NCBI RefSeq assembly: GCF_001424835.1
Contig: NZ_LMCQ01000012.1
Location: forward strand, 587,829-651,828
Reading direction: 5' to 3'
Length of the DNA: 64,000 bases
Source: Variovorax sp. Root318D1
GTDB taxonomy: Bacteria > Pseudomonadota > Gammaproteobacteria > Burkholderiales > Burkholderiaceae_C
The notes under the pieces were generated by a model that was given only the letters and a program-made list of their open reading frames with translations, was not told the DNA's origin and made no database searches. Positions within the stretch are counted from its first letter, which is position 1, and each line of letters begins with the position of its first letter. Made by a program: the position numbers and the translations under genes. Shown piece by piece: positions 27,921 through 38,418 of the stretch.

Positions 27921-30032
27921 ATGCGGCATCTGAAAGACCTCCCCGTCCTCGTCCTCGGCCTCGGTGCGTCCGGGCTGGCGATGGCGCGCTGGTGCGCACG
28001 CCACGGCGCGCAGGTGACCGTGGCCGACACGCGCGAGGCGCCCCCGGCGCTTGCCACGCTGCAGGCCGAGCTCCCCGAGGTCGCCTTCATCGGCGGTCCG
28101 TTCTCGGCCGCGCTGATCGAAGGCACGCCGATCCGTGCGGTGTACCGCTCACCGGGCCTGTCGCCCGCGACCATTGCGCCGGTGGTCGATGCGGCACGGG
28201 CCGTGGGCCTTGCGGTCGGCGGCGAACTCGATCTCTTCGCGCGTGCGCTGCTCGATTTGCAGACCGTCGAGATGCCGGTAGCGGAAGCCGAACCCGAGGC
28301 TGAAGCCGTCGAGCCCGAGGCGCAGGCCGAGTTGGACCTGGACGTCGAAGCTGCGGAAGCCGCACAGGCCGAGCCTGAGCAGGCCGAAGCGGTCGAGCCG
28401 ACGCCGGTGCCCGAATCGACCGAACCCGTCGAGCCTGGCTCGACGACCGAAACACCCGAAACGCCTGAACCAGTCGAGGCTCCGCCAGCGGCCGAGCCGA
28501 CCGAAACCGAACCTGCGCCTCCCGCCATGGCGGAAGCCGTGCCGCGTGATCCATCGCTGAGCGTTCCGGTGGCGCAGTCTGCGGAAGAAGCGTCGGCCGC
28601 ACCGTCGGCAGAGACGCCAGAAAACCCGGAAGCCGCAGCGCCCGCGCCCGCCACCGTTTCACGGCTGCCGAGCACCGGCAAGCCTTACGTTCCCACCGCG
28701 GCCAGGGAAGCGGCCGAGTTCGTCGCCAAGATTGCCGAGTTCGCGGCCTCCAACCCGGCCTCCGCGGCCGTCGAGGAAGAGCCCACGCCCCAGCTCTCGC
28801 TGGTGCCGATCGAGGAACCGCCGGCGCCGAAGGGCTACACCCCCGCGGTGCTGGCCGTCACGGGCACCAACGGCAAGACCACCGTCACCGCGCTGACCGG
28901 CCAATTGGTCGAGCGCGCGGGCAAGAGCGTGGCCGTGGCCGGCAACATCGGCCCCACGCTGCTCGACACCCTGGCCGCGCACATCGACGCCGAGACGCTG
29001 CCCGATGTCTGGGTACTCGAACTCTCGAGCTTCCAGCTCGACGGCGTGCAGGGTTTCGAGCCGACCGCCGCGACGGTGCTCAACCTCACGCAGGACCATC
29101 TTGATTGGCATGGCGACATGGCGTCGTATGCGTCTGCCAAGGCGCGCATCTTCGGCTCCAAGGGCCTCATGGTGCTCAACCGCGACGACCCGGGCGTGAT
29201 GGCGATGTTGCCTCCGCCCGTCAAGGTGAAGCTGCAGCGCCCGCAGATCCGCACCCACGTCACCTTCGGCAGCGCGATGCCGCTGCGTCCCGGCGACTAC
29301 GGCATCGAGCGCGTCAACGGCATGGCCTGGCTGGTGCGCGCGCTGGAAGCCGACGAGACGCAGAAGCGCAAGCGCGGCGCCGTGGTCGAGGAAGAAATCT
29401 TCCTGCAGCGCCTGTTGCCCGCGGACGCACTGCGCATCCGCGGACGGCACAACGCCATGAACGCACTGGCGGCGCTCGCGCTCGCCAGCGCCGCCAATTG
29501 CCCGCTCGGCCCCATGCTGTATGGCCTGCGCGAATACCGCGGCGAGCCGCACCGTGTCGAGCCGATCGCGCTGGTGGGCGATGTCGAATACTTCGACGAC
29601 AGCAAGGGCACCAACGTGGGCGCGACAGTCGCCGCACTGAGCGGCCTGGGCGAAGACCGCCGCGTCGTGGTCATCCTGGGCGGCGAAGGCAAGGGGCAAG
29701 ACTTCGAGCCGCTCGCCGAGCCCGTGCGCCAGTACGCGCGCGCCGTGGTGCTCATCGGTCGCGATGCGCCGCTGATCGAACAGGCGCTGGCCACCACCGG
29801 CATCTCGCTTATGAATGCCGGCTCGATGGAAGAAGCCGTCAGGCTCGCGGCCGCGCGTGCCAACCCTGGCGATGCCGTGCTGCTGTCACCGGCCTGTGCG
29901 AGCTTCGACATGTTCAAGGACTACGAGCACCGCGCGGCCGTGTTCCGCGAGGCTGTGCAGGCGCTTGCGGACGATCCGCATGAAGCCGCCTCGTCCAACG
30001 ATGCCGACTATTTTTCGGGAGGCCCGGTTTGA
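27921..30032 (+). CDS. murD: UDP-MurNAc-L-Ala:D-Glu ligase MurD with a large acidic insertion
   Basis: Adds D-Glu in the second ligase step. At 703 residues it is far longer than E. coli MurD (438). The first Rossmann domain ([16 protein letters not shown]) ends near residue 116. Then comes about 185 residues of Glu/Pro/Ala-rich low-complexity sequence (nucleotides about 28270-28830). The ATP domain only begins at about residue 305, with the loop GTNGKTT from 315. Downstream motifs [22 protein letters not shown] and FDDSKGTN are intact, so the enzyme should work. The insertion stays in frame and has the same GC-rich codon use as its surroundings. The stop overlaps the ftsW TTG. Confidence 0.95.
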   Translation: MRHLKDLPVLVLGLGASGLAMARWCARHGAQVTVADTREAPPALATLQAELPEVAFIGGPFSAALIEGTPIRAVYRSPGLSPATIAPVVDAARAVGLAVGGELDLFARALLDLQTVEMPVAEAEPEAEAVEPEAQAELDLDVEAAEAAQAEPEQAEAVEPTPVPESTEPVEPGSTTETPETPEPVEAPPAAEPTETEPAPPAMAEAVPRDPSLSVPVAQSAEEASAAPSAETPENPEAAAPAPATVSRLPSTGKPYVPTAAREAAEFVAKIAEFAASNPASAAVEEEPTPQLSLVPIEEPPAPKGYTPAVLAVTGTNGKTTVTALTGQLVERAGKSVAVAGNIGPTLLDTLAAHIDAETLPDVWVLELSSFQLDGVQGFEPTAATVLNLTQDHLDWHGDMASYASAKARIFGSKGLMVLNRDDPGVMAMLPPPVKVKLQRPQIRTHVTFGSAMPLRPGDYGIERVNGMAWLVRALEADETQKRKRGAVVEEEIFLQRLLPADALRIRGRHNAMNALAALALASAANCPLGPMLYGLREYRGEPHRVEPIALVGDVEYFDDSKGTNVGATVAALSGLGEDRRVVVILGGEGKGQDFEPLAEPVRQYARAVVLIGRDAPLIEQALATTGISLMNAGSMEEAVRLAAARANPGDAVLLSPACASFDMFKDYEHRAAVFREAVQALADDPHEAASSNDADYFSGGPV

Positions 30033-31327
30033 ACACTGCCGCCGCCGGCGCCACGCCCAACGCAAAAACCAGCCGCTTCGTTGGATGGTTCGGGCGCGCG
30101 CGCAGCGGTATCGATTCGCTGCCCGTGCACCTGCCGGTGCGGCTGGGCGGCGCCGGCATCACGCAGACCAAGGCCGCGCCGATGCGCGTGCTGGGCTTCG
30201 ACCAGGCGCTGGTATGGGTCACCGTCGCGCTGCTCACCTGGGGCCTCGTGATGGTGTATTCGGCCTCGATCGCGCTGCCCGACAACCCGCGTTTCGCGCG
30301 TGCCGGCTACAGCGCCTCGTTCTTCCTCACGCGGCATGCGGCCTCGGTGGTGTTCGCGTTCATTGCGGCGCTGCTCGCCTTCCAGATCCCGATGAAGACA
30401 TGGGAGCGCGCCGCGCCCTGGCTCTTCGTCGCCTCGTTGCTGCTCTTGGTGGCGGTGCTCATTCCGCACGTTGGCGTCAACGTGAACGGAGCGCGGCGCT
30501 GGCTGCCGCTGGGCTTCATGCGCTTCCAGCCGTCGGAGCTGGCCAAGCTCGCTATGGTGCTCTACGCCGCCAGCTACATGGTGCGCAAGATGGAGATCAA
30601 GGAGCGCTTCTTCCGCGCCGTGCTGCCGATGGGCATTGCGGTGGTTGTGGTGGGCATGCTGGTGATGGCAGAGCCCGACATGGGCGCCTTCATGGTGATT
30701 GCCGTGATCGCCATGGGCATCCTGTTCCTGGGCGGCGTGAACGCCCGCATGTTCTTCGTGATTGCCGCACTGGTGGTGGTGGCCTTCGGCACCATCGTCG
30801 CGACCAGTCCGTGGCGGCGCGAGCGCATCTTTGCGTATCTCGACCCGTGGAGCGAAGAGCATGCGCTGGGCAAGGGCTACCAGCTCTCGCACTCGCTGAT
30901 CGCCATCGGCCGCGGCGAGATCTTTGGCGTGGGCCTGGGCGGCAGCGTCGAGAAGCTGCACTGGCTGCCCGAGGCGCACACCGACTTCCTGTTGGCCGTG
31001 ATCGGCGAAGAGTTCGGCCTGGTCGGCGTGTTGCTGATCATCGGCATGTTCCTCTGGCTGACGCGCCGCATCATGCACATCGGCCGCCAGGCAATTGCGC
31101 TCGACCGCGTGTTCTCGGGGCTCGTGGCCCAGGGCGTGGGCGTGTGGATCGGCTTCCAGGCCTTCATCAACATGGGCGTGAACCTTGGCGCGCTGCCGAC
31201 CAAGGGCCTGACGCTGCCGCTGATGAGCTTCGGCGGCTCGGCCATCCTGATGAACCTGGTGGCGCTGGCCGTGGTGCTGCGCATTGACTACGAGAACAGG
31301 GTGCTTATGCGGGGAGGCCGCGTATGA
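30029..31327 (+). CDS. ftsW: Septal peptidoglycan glycosyltransferase FtsW
   Basis: SEDS-family polymerase acting with FtsI at the septum. It has 432 residues: about 50 cytoplasmic N-terminal residues, then about ten membrane helices. Motifs: [28 protein letters not shown], the catalytic Asp of [31 protein letters not shown], and [15 protein letters not shown]. The start is a TTG whose last bases overlap the murD TGA, with the ribosome site GGGAGG seven bases upstream. rodA, its elongation counterpart, is at 52.9 kb. Confidence 0.95.
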   Translation: MNTAAAGATPNAKTSRFVGWFGRARSGIDSLPVHLPVRLGGAGITQTKAAPMRVLGFDQALVWVTVALLTWGLVMVYSASIALPDNPRFARAGYSASFFLTRHAASVVFAFIAALLAFQIPMKTWERAAPWLFVASLLLLVAVLIPHVGVNVNGARRWLPLGFMRFQPSELAKLAMVLYAASYMVRKMEIKERFFRAVLPMGIAVVVVGMLVMAEPDMGAFMVIAVIAMGILFLGGVNARMFFVIAALVVVAFGTIVATSPWRRERIFAYLDPWSEEHALGKGYQLSHSLIAIGRGEIFGVGLGGSVEKLHWLPEAHTDFLLAVIGEEFGLVGVLLIIGMFLWLTRRIMHIGRQAIALDRVFSGLVAQGVGVWIGFQAFINMGVNLGALPTKGLTLPLMSFGGSAILMNLVALAVVLRIDYENRVLMRGGRV

Positions 31328-32388
31328 CCGGGCGCACCGCACTCGTCATGGCCGGCGGCACGGGCGGCCACATCTTTCCGGGGCTCGCGGTCGCCGAGGC
31401 GCTGCGCGAACGCGGCTGGCGCGTGCACTGGCTGGGCGCCCCCGGCAGCATGGAAGAAAAGCTGGTGCCGCCGCGTGGCTTTGCCTTCGAGCCGGTCCAG
31501 TTTGGCGGCGTGCGCGGCAAGGGTCCGCTCACGCTGTTCCTGCTTCCGATGCGGCTCTTGCTGGCCTTCTGGCAGAGCATCGGCGTGGTCCGCCGCGTCA
31601 AGCCCGACGTGGTGGTGGGCCTGGGTGGCTACATCACTTTTCCGGGCGGAATGATGAGTGTGCTGCTCAACAAGCCGCTGGTGCTGCACGAACAGAACTC
31701 GGTGGCCGGCCTTGCCAACAAGGTGCTGGCGGGCGTGGCCGATCGCGTGTTCACTGCTTTCCCCAACGTGCTGAAGAAGGCGCAGTGGGTCGGTAATCCA
31801 CTGCGCGCGGCGTTCACATCGCAACCCGATCCGGCTGTACGTTTTGCGGGCCGCAGTGGTCCGCTCCGGCTGCTTGTGGTTGGCGGCAGCCTCGGTGCCA
31901 AGGCGCTCAACGCCGTCGTGCCGCAGGCGCTCGCGCGCATCGCGCCTGGCACGCGTCCGCAGGTGCTGCACCAGAGCGGCGCCAAGCAGATCGACGAGCT
32001 GCGCGCCAACTACGCGGCGGCCGGCGTTGAAGGCGAGCTCACGCCCTTCATCGAAGACACCGCGCAGGCCTATGCCGACGCCGACATCATCGTCGCGCGG
32101 GCCGGGGCCAGCACAGTCACAGAAATCGCGGCCGTCGGCGCAGCAGCGCTGTTCGTGCCTTTCCCATCGGCGGTCGACGACCACCAGACCACCAACGCGC
32201 GCTTCCTCGTCGACGCGGGCGGCGGCTGGCTGGTGCAGCAGACCGACCTCACACCTGAATTGCTGGCTGACTTGCTACAGAAAACCGAGCGCACCGCGCT
32301 GATCGAAAAGGCCGCCAAGGCCAAAACCATGCAGAAGACCGAAGCAGTGGAAGCGGTCGTCCGCGCCTGCGAGGAGCTTGCCAAATGA
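31324..32388 (+). CDS. murG: UDP-GlcNAc:lipid I N-acetylglucosaminyltransferase MurG
   Basis: Peripheral inner-membrane enzyme making lipid II. It has 354 residues in two GT-B Rossmann domains: [19 protein letters not shown] at the start, [25 protein letters not shown], the second-domain loop [12 protein letters not shown], and the UDP-GlcNAc region [16 protein letters not shown]. Starts and stops overlap ftsW and murC by 4 bp each. Confidence 0.97.
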   Translation: MTGRTALVMAGGTGGHIFPGLAVAEALRERGWRVHWLGAPGSMEEKLVPPRGFAFEPVQFGGVRGKGPLTLFLLPMRLLLAFWQSIGVVRRVKPDVVVGLGGYITFPGGMMSVLLNKPLVLHEQNSVAGLANKVLAGVADRVFTAFPNVLKKAQWVGNPLRAAFTSQPDPAVRFAGRSGPLRLLVVGGSLGAKALNAVVPQALARIAPGTRPQVLHQSGAKQIDELRANYAAAGVEGELTPFIEDTAQAYADADIIVARAGASTVTEIAAVGAAALFVPFPSAVDDHQTTNARFLVDAGGGWLVQQTDLTPELLADLLQKTERTALIEKAAKAKTMQKTEAVEAVVRACEELAK

Positions 32389-33815
32389 AGCACGCGATTC
32401 GTCATATTCACTTCGTCGGCATCGGCGGGTCCGGCATGAGCGGCATCGCCGAGGTGCTGTTCAACCTCGGCTACCGGATCACCGGCTCCGACCTGGCCGA
32501 CAGCGCGACGCTGCGCCGGCTTGCCGGCCTGGGCATCGGCACCTTCGTGGGCCATGCGGCGGCGCACATCGATGGCGCGGATGCGGTCGTCACGTCCACC
32601 GCCGTTCAGTCGGACAACCCCGAAGTGCTGGCCGCGCGCGAGAAGCGCATTCCAGTGGTGCCGCGCGCCATGATGCTGGCCGAGCTGATGCGCCTGAAGC
32701 AGGGCATCGCGATTGCGGGCACGCATGGCAAGACCACCACCACGAGCCTCGTGGCCAGCGTGCTCGACGCCGCGGGGCTCGACCCGACCTTCGTCATCGG
32801 CGGACGGCTCAACAGCGCTGGCGCCAATGCGCAACTGGGCAGTGGCGACTACATCGTGGTGGAGGCCGACGAATCGGACGCCTCGTTCCTGAACCTGCTG
32901 CCCGTCATGGCGGTGGTCACGAACATCGATGCCGACCACATGGAAACCTACGGGCACGACTTCGAAAAGCTCAAGAAGGCCTTCGTCGATTTCCTGCACC
33001 GCATGCCGTTCTATGGGGTGGCCATCTTGTGCACCGACGATCCCGCGGTGCGCGACATCATGGGCCACGTCACCTGCCCGGTCACCAGCTACGGCTTCGA
33101 CGAAGGCGCCCAGGTGCGCGCGGTCGACGTGCGCGCCGTGGGCGGGCAGATGCATTTCACGGCACAGCGGCGCAACGGCGTGACGTTGCCCGACCTGCCC
33201 ATCGTGCTGAACCTGCCGGGCGAGCACAACGTGCGCAATGCGCTGTCGGTGATCGCCGTGGCGGTCGAACTCGGCATTCCCGACGAGGCGGTGCAGCGTG
33301 GCCTGGCTGGCTTCAAGGGCGTGGGCCGCCGCTTCCAGAGCTATGGCGAGGTGGCGGTGCAAGGTCCGCAGGCCGGCAGCTTCACCGTGATCGACGACTA
33401 CGGCCATCACCCGGTCGAGATGGCCGCGACCATCGCCGCGGCGCGCGGTGCATTCCCGGGGCGCCGGCTGGTGTTGGCTTTCCAGCCGCACCGCTACACC
33501 CGCACGCGCGACTGCTTCGAGGACTTCGTCAAGGTCATCGGCAATGCCGACGCGGTGCTGCTGGGCGAGGTGTACGCGGCGGGTGAGCCGCCCATCGTGG
33601 CCGCCAACGGGCGCACGCTGGCGCGCGCACTGCGCGTGGCTGGCAAGGTGGAGCCGGTGTTCGTCGACGACATCAACGCGATGCCGCAAGCCATTCTGGA
33701 AAACGCGCGCGACGGCGACGTGGTGCTTTGCATGGGTGCCGGCTCCATTGGTGCGGTGCCGGGCAGGGTCGTTGAAATTGCGGCCGCGGTGAGCGGCGCG
33801 GGGGTTACGCCATGA
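32385..33815 (+). CDS. murC: UDP-MurNAc:L-alanine ligase MurC
   Basis: First amino-acid ligase of the precursor pathway. It has 476 residues: [17 protein letters not shown] at the N-terminus, ATP loop GTHGKTTTT from residue 112, [24 protein letters not shown], and DDYGHHPVE. The related recycling ligase Mpl lies at 58-59 kb. It overlaps ddl by 4 bp. Confidence 0.97.
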   Translation: MKHAIRHIHFVGIGGSGMSGIAEVLFNLGYRITGSDLADSATLRRLAGLGIGTFVGHAAAHIDGADAVVTSTAVQSDNPEVLAAREKRIPVVPRAMMLAELMRLKQGIAIAGTHGKTTTTSLVASVLDAAGLDPTFVIGGRLNSAGANAQLGSGDYIVVEADESDASFLNLLPVMAVVTNIDADHMETYGHDFEKLKKAFVDFLHRMPFYGVAILCTDDPAVRDIMGHVTCPVTSYGFDEGAQVRAVDVRAVGGQMHFTAQRRNGVTLPDLPIVLNLPGEHNVRNALSVIAVAVELGIPDEAVQRGLAGFKGVGRRFQSYGEVAVQGPQAGSFTVIDDYGHHPVEMAATIAAARGAFPGRRLVLAFQPHRYTRTRDCFEDFVKVIGNADAVLLGEVYAAGEPPIVAANGRTLARALRVAGKVEPVFVDDINAMPQAILENARDGDVVLCMGAGSIGAVPGRVVEIAAAVSGAGVTP

Positions 33816-34783
33816 GCCTTCAGGATCCAAAACTTTTCGGCAAGGTGGCCGTGCTGTTCGGTGGAAGCTCCGCCGAACGCGAAATCTCGATCATGTCCGG
33901 CACGGGCGTGCTGGAGGCGCTGCGTTCGCGCGGCGTCGATGCGCATGCCTTCGATCCGTCCGAGCGAGATCTGGTCGAGCTTCGCCGCGACGGCTTCGCG
34001 CGCTGCTTCATCGCCCTGCATGGACGGCATGGCGAAGACGGCACGGTGCAGGGCGCGCTCGAACTGCTCGGCATTCCCTACACCGGCTCTGGCGTGATGG
34101 CGTCGAGCGTGGCCATGGACAAGGTCATGACCAAGCGCATCTGGCAGGCCGACGGCTTGCCCACGCCCAAGTACGTGCGCCTGGCTTGCGACCAGCAGAG
34201 CCGCGAGCAGGTGAGGGCGGTGCCCGACGTGCTGGGCCTCCCCCTGATCGTGAAGCCGCCGCGCGAGGGGTCGTCGATCGGCGTGACCAAGGTGGAGGGC
34301 TACTCGCAGATGCAGGACGCCGTGGCGCTGTCGGCCAAGTACGACGCCGACGTGCTGTGCGAGGAATTCATCGAAGGCGAGGAAGTGACCTGCGCTGTGC
34401 TCGGCCAGGGCCTCGATGCGCGCGCACTGCCCGTGGTGCGCATCGCCGCGCCCCAAGGCGCTTACGACTACCAGAACAAGTACTTCACCGACGACGTGAA
34501 GTACCAGTGCCCAAGCGGGTTGCCCGAAGCCGAGGAGCACGAGATCCAGCGCATCACGCTGGCCGCGTACCACACGCTCGGCTGCCGTGGCTGGGGCCGC
34601 GCCGACGTGATGATCCGCGCGAGCGATCGCAAGCCCTTCCTGCTCGAGATGAACACCTCGCCCGGCATGACCGGCCATTCGCTGGTGCCGATGTCGGCGC
34701 GCGCAGCGGGCATTGCGTACGAAGACCTGTGCCTGCGCGTGCTGTCCTCGGCTTCGCTGGATGCCACGGGAGGAGCGCAATAG
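33812..34783 (+). CDS. ddl: D-alanine:D-alanine ligase Ddl
   Basis: ATP-grasp enzyme supplying the D-Ala-D-Ala used by MurF. It has 323 residues: [19 protein letters not shown] at the start, [14 protein letters not shown], the ATP-binding [24 protein letters not shown], and the metal-binding end [18 protein letters not shown]. It belongs to the DdlB subclass found in dcw clusters. Confidence 0.96.
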   Translation: MSLQDPKLFGKVAVLFGGSSAEREISIMSGTGVLEALRSRGVDAHAFDPSERDLVELRRDGFARCFIALHGRHGEDGTVQGALELLGIPYTGSGVMASSVAMDKVMTKRIWQADGLPTPKYVRLACDQQSREQVRAVPDVLGLPLIVKPPREGSSIGVTKVEGYSQMQDAVALSAKYDADVLCEEFIEGEEVTCAVLGQGLDARALPVVRIAAPQGAYDYQNKYFTDDVKYQCPSGLPEAEEHEIQRITLAAYHTLGCRGWGRADVMIRASDRKPFLLEMNTSPGMTGHSLVPMSARAAGIAYEDLCLRVLSSASLDATGGAQ

Positions 34784-34785
34784 CC

Positions 34786-35574
34786 ATGGCCGACAGCATT
34801 CCCGTGCCCTTCGACGTCAAGCTGATGAACATCGTCTCGAACCTGGCGTTCGTGGTGGTGGCGCTCATGCTGCTGGCGGCGGGCGCATGGTGGGTGCTGC
34901 GCCAGCCGTTCTTTCCCATCGGCGGCATCAAGGTCGACGGCGACGTGACGCACAACAACGCCGTGACGCTGCGCGCCAACGTCGCGCCGCAACTGGCCGG
35001 GAACTTCTTCACGGTCGACCTGGCGCGCGCGCGTACGGCCTTCGAGTCGGTGCCTTGGGTGCGCAAGGCGGTGGTGCGGCGCGAGTTTCCGAACAAGCTG
35101 CGCGTCACCCTGACCGAGCAGGTGCCGGTGGCCACCTGGGGCGACGAGGCGGGCTCCAAGCTGATCAACGGATTTGGCGAGGTGTTCGACGCCAACGTGG
35201 CCGAGGTCGATGACCGGCTGCCGCGGCTCGATGGACCCGTCGAGCAGGCCGGACAGGTGCTGGGCATGTACCGCGTGCTGGCGCCGATCTTCCAGCCCTA
35301 CGACTTCGGTGTGGAAGAACTCACGCTGTCGAGCCGGGGCAGCTGGAAGGTCGTGCTCGACACGGGCGGCCAGATCGAGCTTGGCCGCGGCCAGCCCGAA
35401 GAGGTGGCGGCCCGCACGCAGCGTTTCTTGAAAACCGTGACCCAGGTCGCGGGCCAATACCACCGCACCGCGGCGGACGTCGAAGGGGCCGACCTGCGCC
35501 ACAACGACGCCTATGCGTTGCGTCTTCGCGGTGTCACCACGGTTGTGACCGACCCCAAGACCAAGAAGAAATAA
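34786..35574 (+). CDS. ftsQ: Cell division protein FtsQ
   Basis: Bitopic divisome scaffold that recruits FtsL/FtsB. It has 262 residues: a short cytoplasmic part, a membrane helix at about residues 17-37 (VVVALMLLAAGAWWVL), a POTRA domain (FPIGGIKVDGDVTHNN) and a beta-rich C-terminal domain (EVDDRLPRLDGP). The start is the ATG 2 bp after ddl, with GGGAGGAGC upstream in the ddl end. The tail is short and basic (DPKTKKK). Confidence 0.94.
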   Translation: MADSIPVPFDVKLMNIVSNLAFVVVALMLLAAGAWWVLRQPFFPIGGIKVDGDVTHNNAVTLRANVAPQLAGNFFTVDLARARTAFESVPWVRKAVVRREFPNKLRVTLTEQVPVATWGDEAGSKLINGFGEVFDANVAEVDDRLPRLDGPVEQAGQVLGMYRVLAPIFQPYDFGVEELTLSSRGSWKVVLDTGGQIELGRGQPEEVAARTQRFLKTVTQVAGQYHRTAADVEGADLRHNDAYALRLRGVTTVVTDPKTKKK

Positions 35575-35597
35575 ATAGCGAATACCGAGGACATTCA

Positions 35598-36827
35598 ATG
35601 CCCAAAGAATACAAAGACCTGGTTGTCGGACTCGACATCGGCACCGCCAAGGTGATGGTGGTGGTGGCCGAGGTGCTGCCCGGCGGCGAACTCAAGCTGG
35701 CCGGACTCGGCATTGCGCCGAGCAACGGCCTGAAGCGCGGCGTGGTGGTGAACATCGACGCCACGGTGCAGAGCATCCAGCAGGCCTTGAAGGAGGCCGA
35801 GCTGATGGCCGACTGCAAGATCAGCCGCGTCTACACCGGCATTACCGGCAGCCACATCCGCGGCATCAACTCGAGCGGCATGGTGGCGGTGAAGGACAAG
35901 GAAGTGACGCCGGCCGACGTGGCCCGCGTGGTGGAAACCGCGCGCGCCATCAACATCTCGAGCGACCAGCGCCTGTTGCTGGTGGAGCCGCAGGAGTTCG
36001 TGATCGACGGCCAGGACGTGAAAGAGCCGATCGGCATGAGCGGCATGCGGCTCGAAGCCAAGGTGCACATCGTGACCGGTGCGCAGAGCGCGGCCGAGAA
36101 CATCATCAAGTGCGTGCGCCGTTGCGGGCTCGAGGTCGACCAGCTGATGCTCAATCCGCTGGCCTCGAGCCAGGCGGTGCTGACCGAGGACGAGCGCGAA
36201 CTCGGCGTGGTGCTGGTCGACATCGGCGCGGGCACCACCGACGTGGCCATCTTCACCAACGGTGCGATCCGCCACACGGCCGTGATTCCGATCGCGGGCG
36301 ACCTGATCACCAGCGACATTGCGATGGCGCTGCGCACGCCCACCAAGGACGCGGAAGACATCAAGGTCGAGAGCGGCTACGCCAAGCAATTGCTGGCCGA
36401 TCCGGACCAGCAAGTGGAAGTGCCCGGCCTCGGCGACCGCGGCCCGCGCATGCTGAGCAAGCAGGCGCTGGCAGGCGTGATCGAGCCGCGCATCGAAGAA
36501 ATTTTTTCGCTGGTGCAGCAGGTGGTGCGCGAGTCGGGCTACGAAGAGGTGCTGTCGTCGGGGGTGGTGCTCACGGGCGGAAGCGCGGTGATGCCCGGCA
36601 TGGTGGAGCTGGGTGAAGACATCTTCCTGAAGCCGGTGCGGCGAGGTATTCCGAAGTATTCGAGCGCGCTCTCCGACATGGTGGCCCAGCCGCGCGCTGC
36701 CACCGTGATGGGCTTGCTCGAGGAAGCACGCTTCGCACGCATGCGCGGCTTCAAGGTCGCGCAGAAGAACGGATCCGTAAAGACTGCGTTCGGACGTTTC
36801 AAAGACTTCATCGTGGGGAACTTCTAA
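35598..36827 (+). CDS. ftsA: Cell division protein FtsA
   Basis: Actin-like membrane tether for FtsZ. It has 409 residues: the phosphate-1 loop GLDIGTAKV, the 1C domain (RVYTGITGSHIRGINSSG), phosphate-2 VDIGAGTTDVAIF, the adenosine motif GVVLTGGSAVMPG, and a C-terminal amphipathic helix (AFGRFKDFIVGNF) for membrane attachment. It is 23 bp after ftsQ with GAGG before the start. Confidence 0.97.
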   Translation: MPKEYKDLVVGLDIGTAKVMVVVAEVLPGGELKLAGLGIAPSNGLKRGVVVNIDATVQSIQQALKEAELMADCKISRVYTGITGSHIRGINSSGMVAVKDKEVTPADVARVVETARAINISSDQRLLLVEPQEFVIDGQDVKEPIGMSGMRLEAKVHIVTGAQSAAENIIKCVRRCGLEVDQLMLNPLASSQAVLTEDERELGVVLVDIGAGTTDVAIFTNGAIRHTAVIPIAGDLITSDIAMALRTPTKDAEDIKVESGYAKQLLADPDQQVEVPGLGDRGPRMLSKQALAGVIEPRIEEIFSLVQQVVRESGYEEVLSSGVVLTGGSAVMPGMVELGEDIFLKPVRRGIPKYSSALSDMVAQPRAATVMGLLEEARFARMRGFKVAQKNGSVKTAFGRFKDFIVGNF

Positions 36828-36984
36828 CCATGAATCACTCCCCACTCTGGCTCGCACGCGGCGGTCCGCCCTTGCATTTCAACGAGCGATGGCGGCGCAC
36901 AGGTCCACCACCGCGACGACAGCCTCGTTGAACTCGTCAAGACACTAAAAAGATTCACAGATACACAACGGCAACTGCAAATTC

Positions 36985-36990
36985 AAGGAG
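36985..36990 (+). promoter_or_regulatory. Strong ftsZ ribosome-binding site
   Basis: AAGGAG six bases before the ftsZ ATG, the best ribosome site in the cluster, fitting the high level of FtsZ. The 169-bp ftsA-ftsZ spacer probably also holds a promoter (TTGAAC at 36928-36933 is a possible -35), but no good -10 could be placed. Confidence 0.6.
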
Positions 36991-36996
36991 TTAGTA

Positions 36997-38214
36997 ATGA
37001 CCATCGAAATGATCGAAGTCGAAGAATTCAATCAAGGCACTCAGATCAAGGTGATCGGAGTCGGCGGCGGCGGCGGCAATGCCGTCGCGCACATGATGGA
37101 GCGTGGCGTACAGGGTGTGCAGTTCGTTTGCGCCAACACCGACGCGCAGGCGCTCCAGCGCAGCAACGCCCACAAGATCATCCAGCTGGGCTCCAGCGGC
37201 CTCGGCGCGGGCAGCAAGCCCGACAAGGGTCGTGAAGCGGCCGAACTCGCGGTGGACGAGATTCGCGCGGCCATCGACGGCGCGCACATGCTGTTCATCA
37301 CGGCCGGCATGGGCGGCGGCACCGGCACCGGCGCCGCACCCGTGATTGCGCGCGTTGCCAAGGAGATGGGCATCCTCACCGTGGGTGTGGTGACCAAGCC
37401 CTTCGACTGGGAAGGCGGCCGCCGCATGACCAACGCCGACAACGGCCTGGCCGAGCTCGAGGCCAACGTCGACTCGCTGATCGTGGTGCTCAACGAGAAG
37501 CTGCTCGACGTGCTGGGCGAAGACATCACTCAGGACGAAGCCTTCGCGCATGCCAACGACGTGCTCAAGAACGCCGTGGGGGGCATCTCGGAAATCATCA
37601 ACGAATACGGCGGCGTGAACGTCGACTTCGAAGACGTGCGCACCGTGATGGGCGAGCCCGGCAAGGCCATGATGGGCACGGCCGCCGCCGCTGGACCGGA
37701 CCGCGCGCGCATCGCCGCCGAACAGGCCGTGGCCTGCCCGCTGCTCGAAGGCATCGACCTCTCGGGCGCCAAGGGCGTGCTGGTGCTGGTGACCGCATCG
37801 AAGGGTTCGCTGAAGCTGAACGAGTCGAAGCTCGCAATGAACACCATCCGCGCCTACGCCTCGCCCGATGCGCACGTGATCTACGGCGCCGCCTACGACG
37901 AAAGCCTGGGCGACCAGATGCGCGTGACTGTGGTTGCCACGGGCCTCTCGCGCGCCGATGCACGCCGCCAGGCACCCACGCTCGAAGTGATCCGTACCGG
38001 CACCGACAACATCCCGTTCAACGTGCCGACGCTCGGCACGGGCCATGCAGGCCACGGCGGCCACAGCGTGAGCCAGCCGAACTACGACGGCATGGCGGTG
38101 CCCAGCGTGTGGCGCACCAACCGCACGATGGCGGCCGCCAAGGTGGACGCGCTGTCTTCGGGCGGCATGGACGACTTCGAGATTCCCGCATTCCTGCGCC
38201 GTCAAGCCGATTGA
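36997..38214 (+). CDS. ftsZ: Cell division GTPase FtsZ
   Basis: Tubulin-like GTPase forming the division ring. It has 405 residues. The GTP loop GGGTGTG is at residues 106-112, the T7-loop region is NADNGLAELEANVDS, and the conserved C-terminal peptide DDFEIPAFLRRQAD for FtsA binding is intact. The linker (about residues 320-390) is Gly/His-rich (HAGHGGHS) and short. Confidence 0.98.
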   Translation: MTIEMIEVEEFNQGTQIKVIGVGGGGGNAVAHMMERGVQGVQFVCANTDAQALQRSNAHKIIQLGSSGLGAGSKPDKGREAAELAVDEIRAAIDGAHMLFITAGMGGGTGTGAAPVIARVAKEMGILTVGVVTKPFDWEGGRRMTNADNGLAELEANVDSLIVVLNEKLLDVLGEDITQDEAFAHANDVLKNAVGGISEIINEYGGVNVDFEDVRTVMGEPGKAMMGTAAAAGPDRARIAAEQAVACPLLEGIDLSGAKGVLVLVTASKGSLKLNESKLAMNTIRAYASPDAHVIYGAAYDESLGDQMRVTVVATGLSRADARRQAPTLEVIRTGTDNIPFNVPTLGTGHAGHGGHSVSQPNYDGMAVPSVWRTNRTMAAAKVDALSSGGMDDFEIPAFLRRQAD

Positions 38215-38227
38215 CGCCAGGCCACCG

Positions 38228-38325
38228 AACGCAGAGGGCACGAAGGTTCGCAAGGGGTACGGGGAAGACCTGAAAGGGACTTCTGCCGACTCTAGGCGCT
38301 GCGTCCGCTTCGTGCCCTTTGCGTC
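38228..38325. repeat. Imperfect 17-bp inverted repeat between ftsZ and lpxC
   Basis: ACGCAGAGGGCACGAAG (38229-38245) pairs with CTTCGTGCCCTTTGCGT (38308-38324) with a single G-T wobble, around a 62-base centre. As RNA it could end ftsZ transcription; as DNA it resembles the scattered repeats with a GCAGAGG/CGAAGG beat seen in many bacterial genomes. Confidence 0.6.
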
Positions 38326-38405
38326 CATCATCGGGCGCTTGAAATACAACCTATGTCTATCGGTGCCATAGCGAGGGGAATAGGCCGCCATGCCCGTGGC
38401 GCGCC

Positions 38406-38411
38406 TAAAAT
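38406..38411 (+). promoter_or_regulatory. Candidate -10 element of lpxC (TAAAAT)
   Basis: TAAAAT ends 7 bases before the preferred lpxC GTG, another case consistent with a leaderless message. No clear -35 at normal spacing. Confidence 0.4.
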
Positions 38412-38418
38412 CTCCGGC

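Noticed and set aside
36828..36996. A standard promoter for ftsZ in the ftsA-ftsZ spacer
   Set aside because: TTGAAC at 36928 is a possible -35, but no -10 at acceptable spacing was found; left as unresolved.
38353..38418. ATG at 38353 as the lpxC start
   Set aside because: It adds 22 residues absent from LpxC proteins and would place the TAAAAT element inside the coding region.
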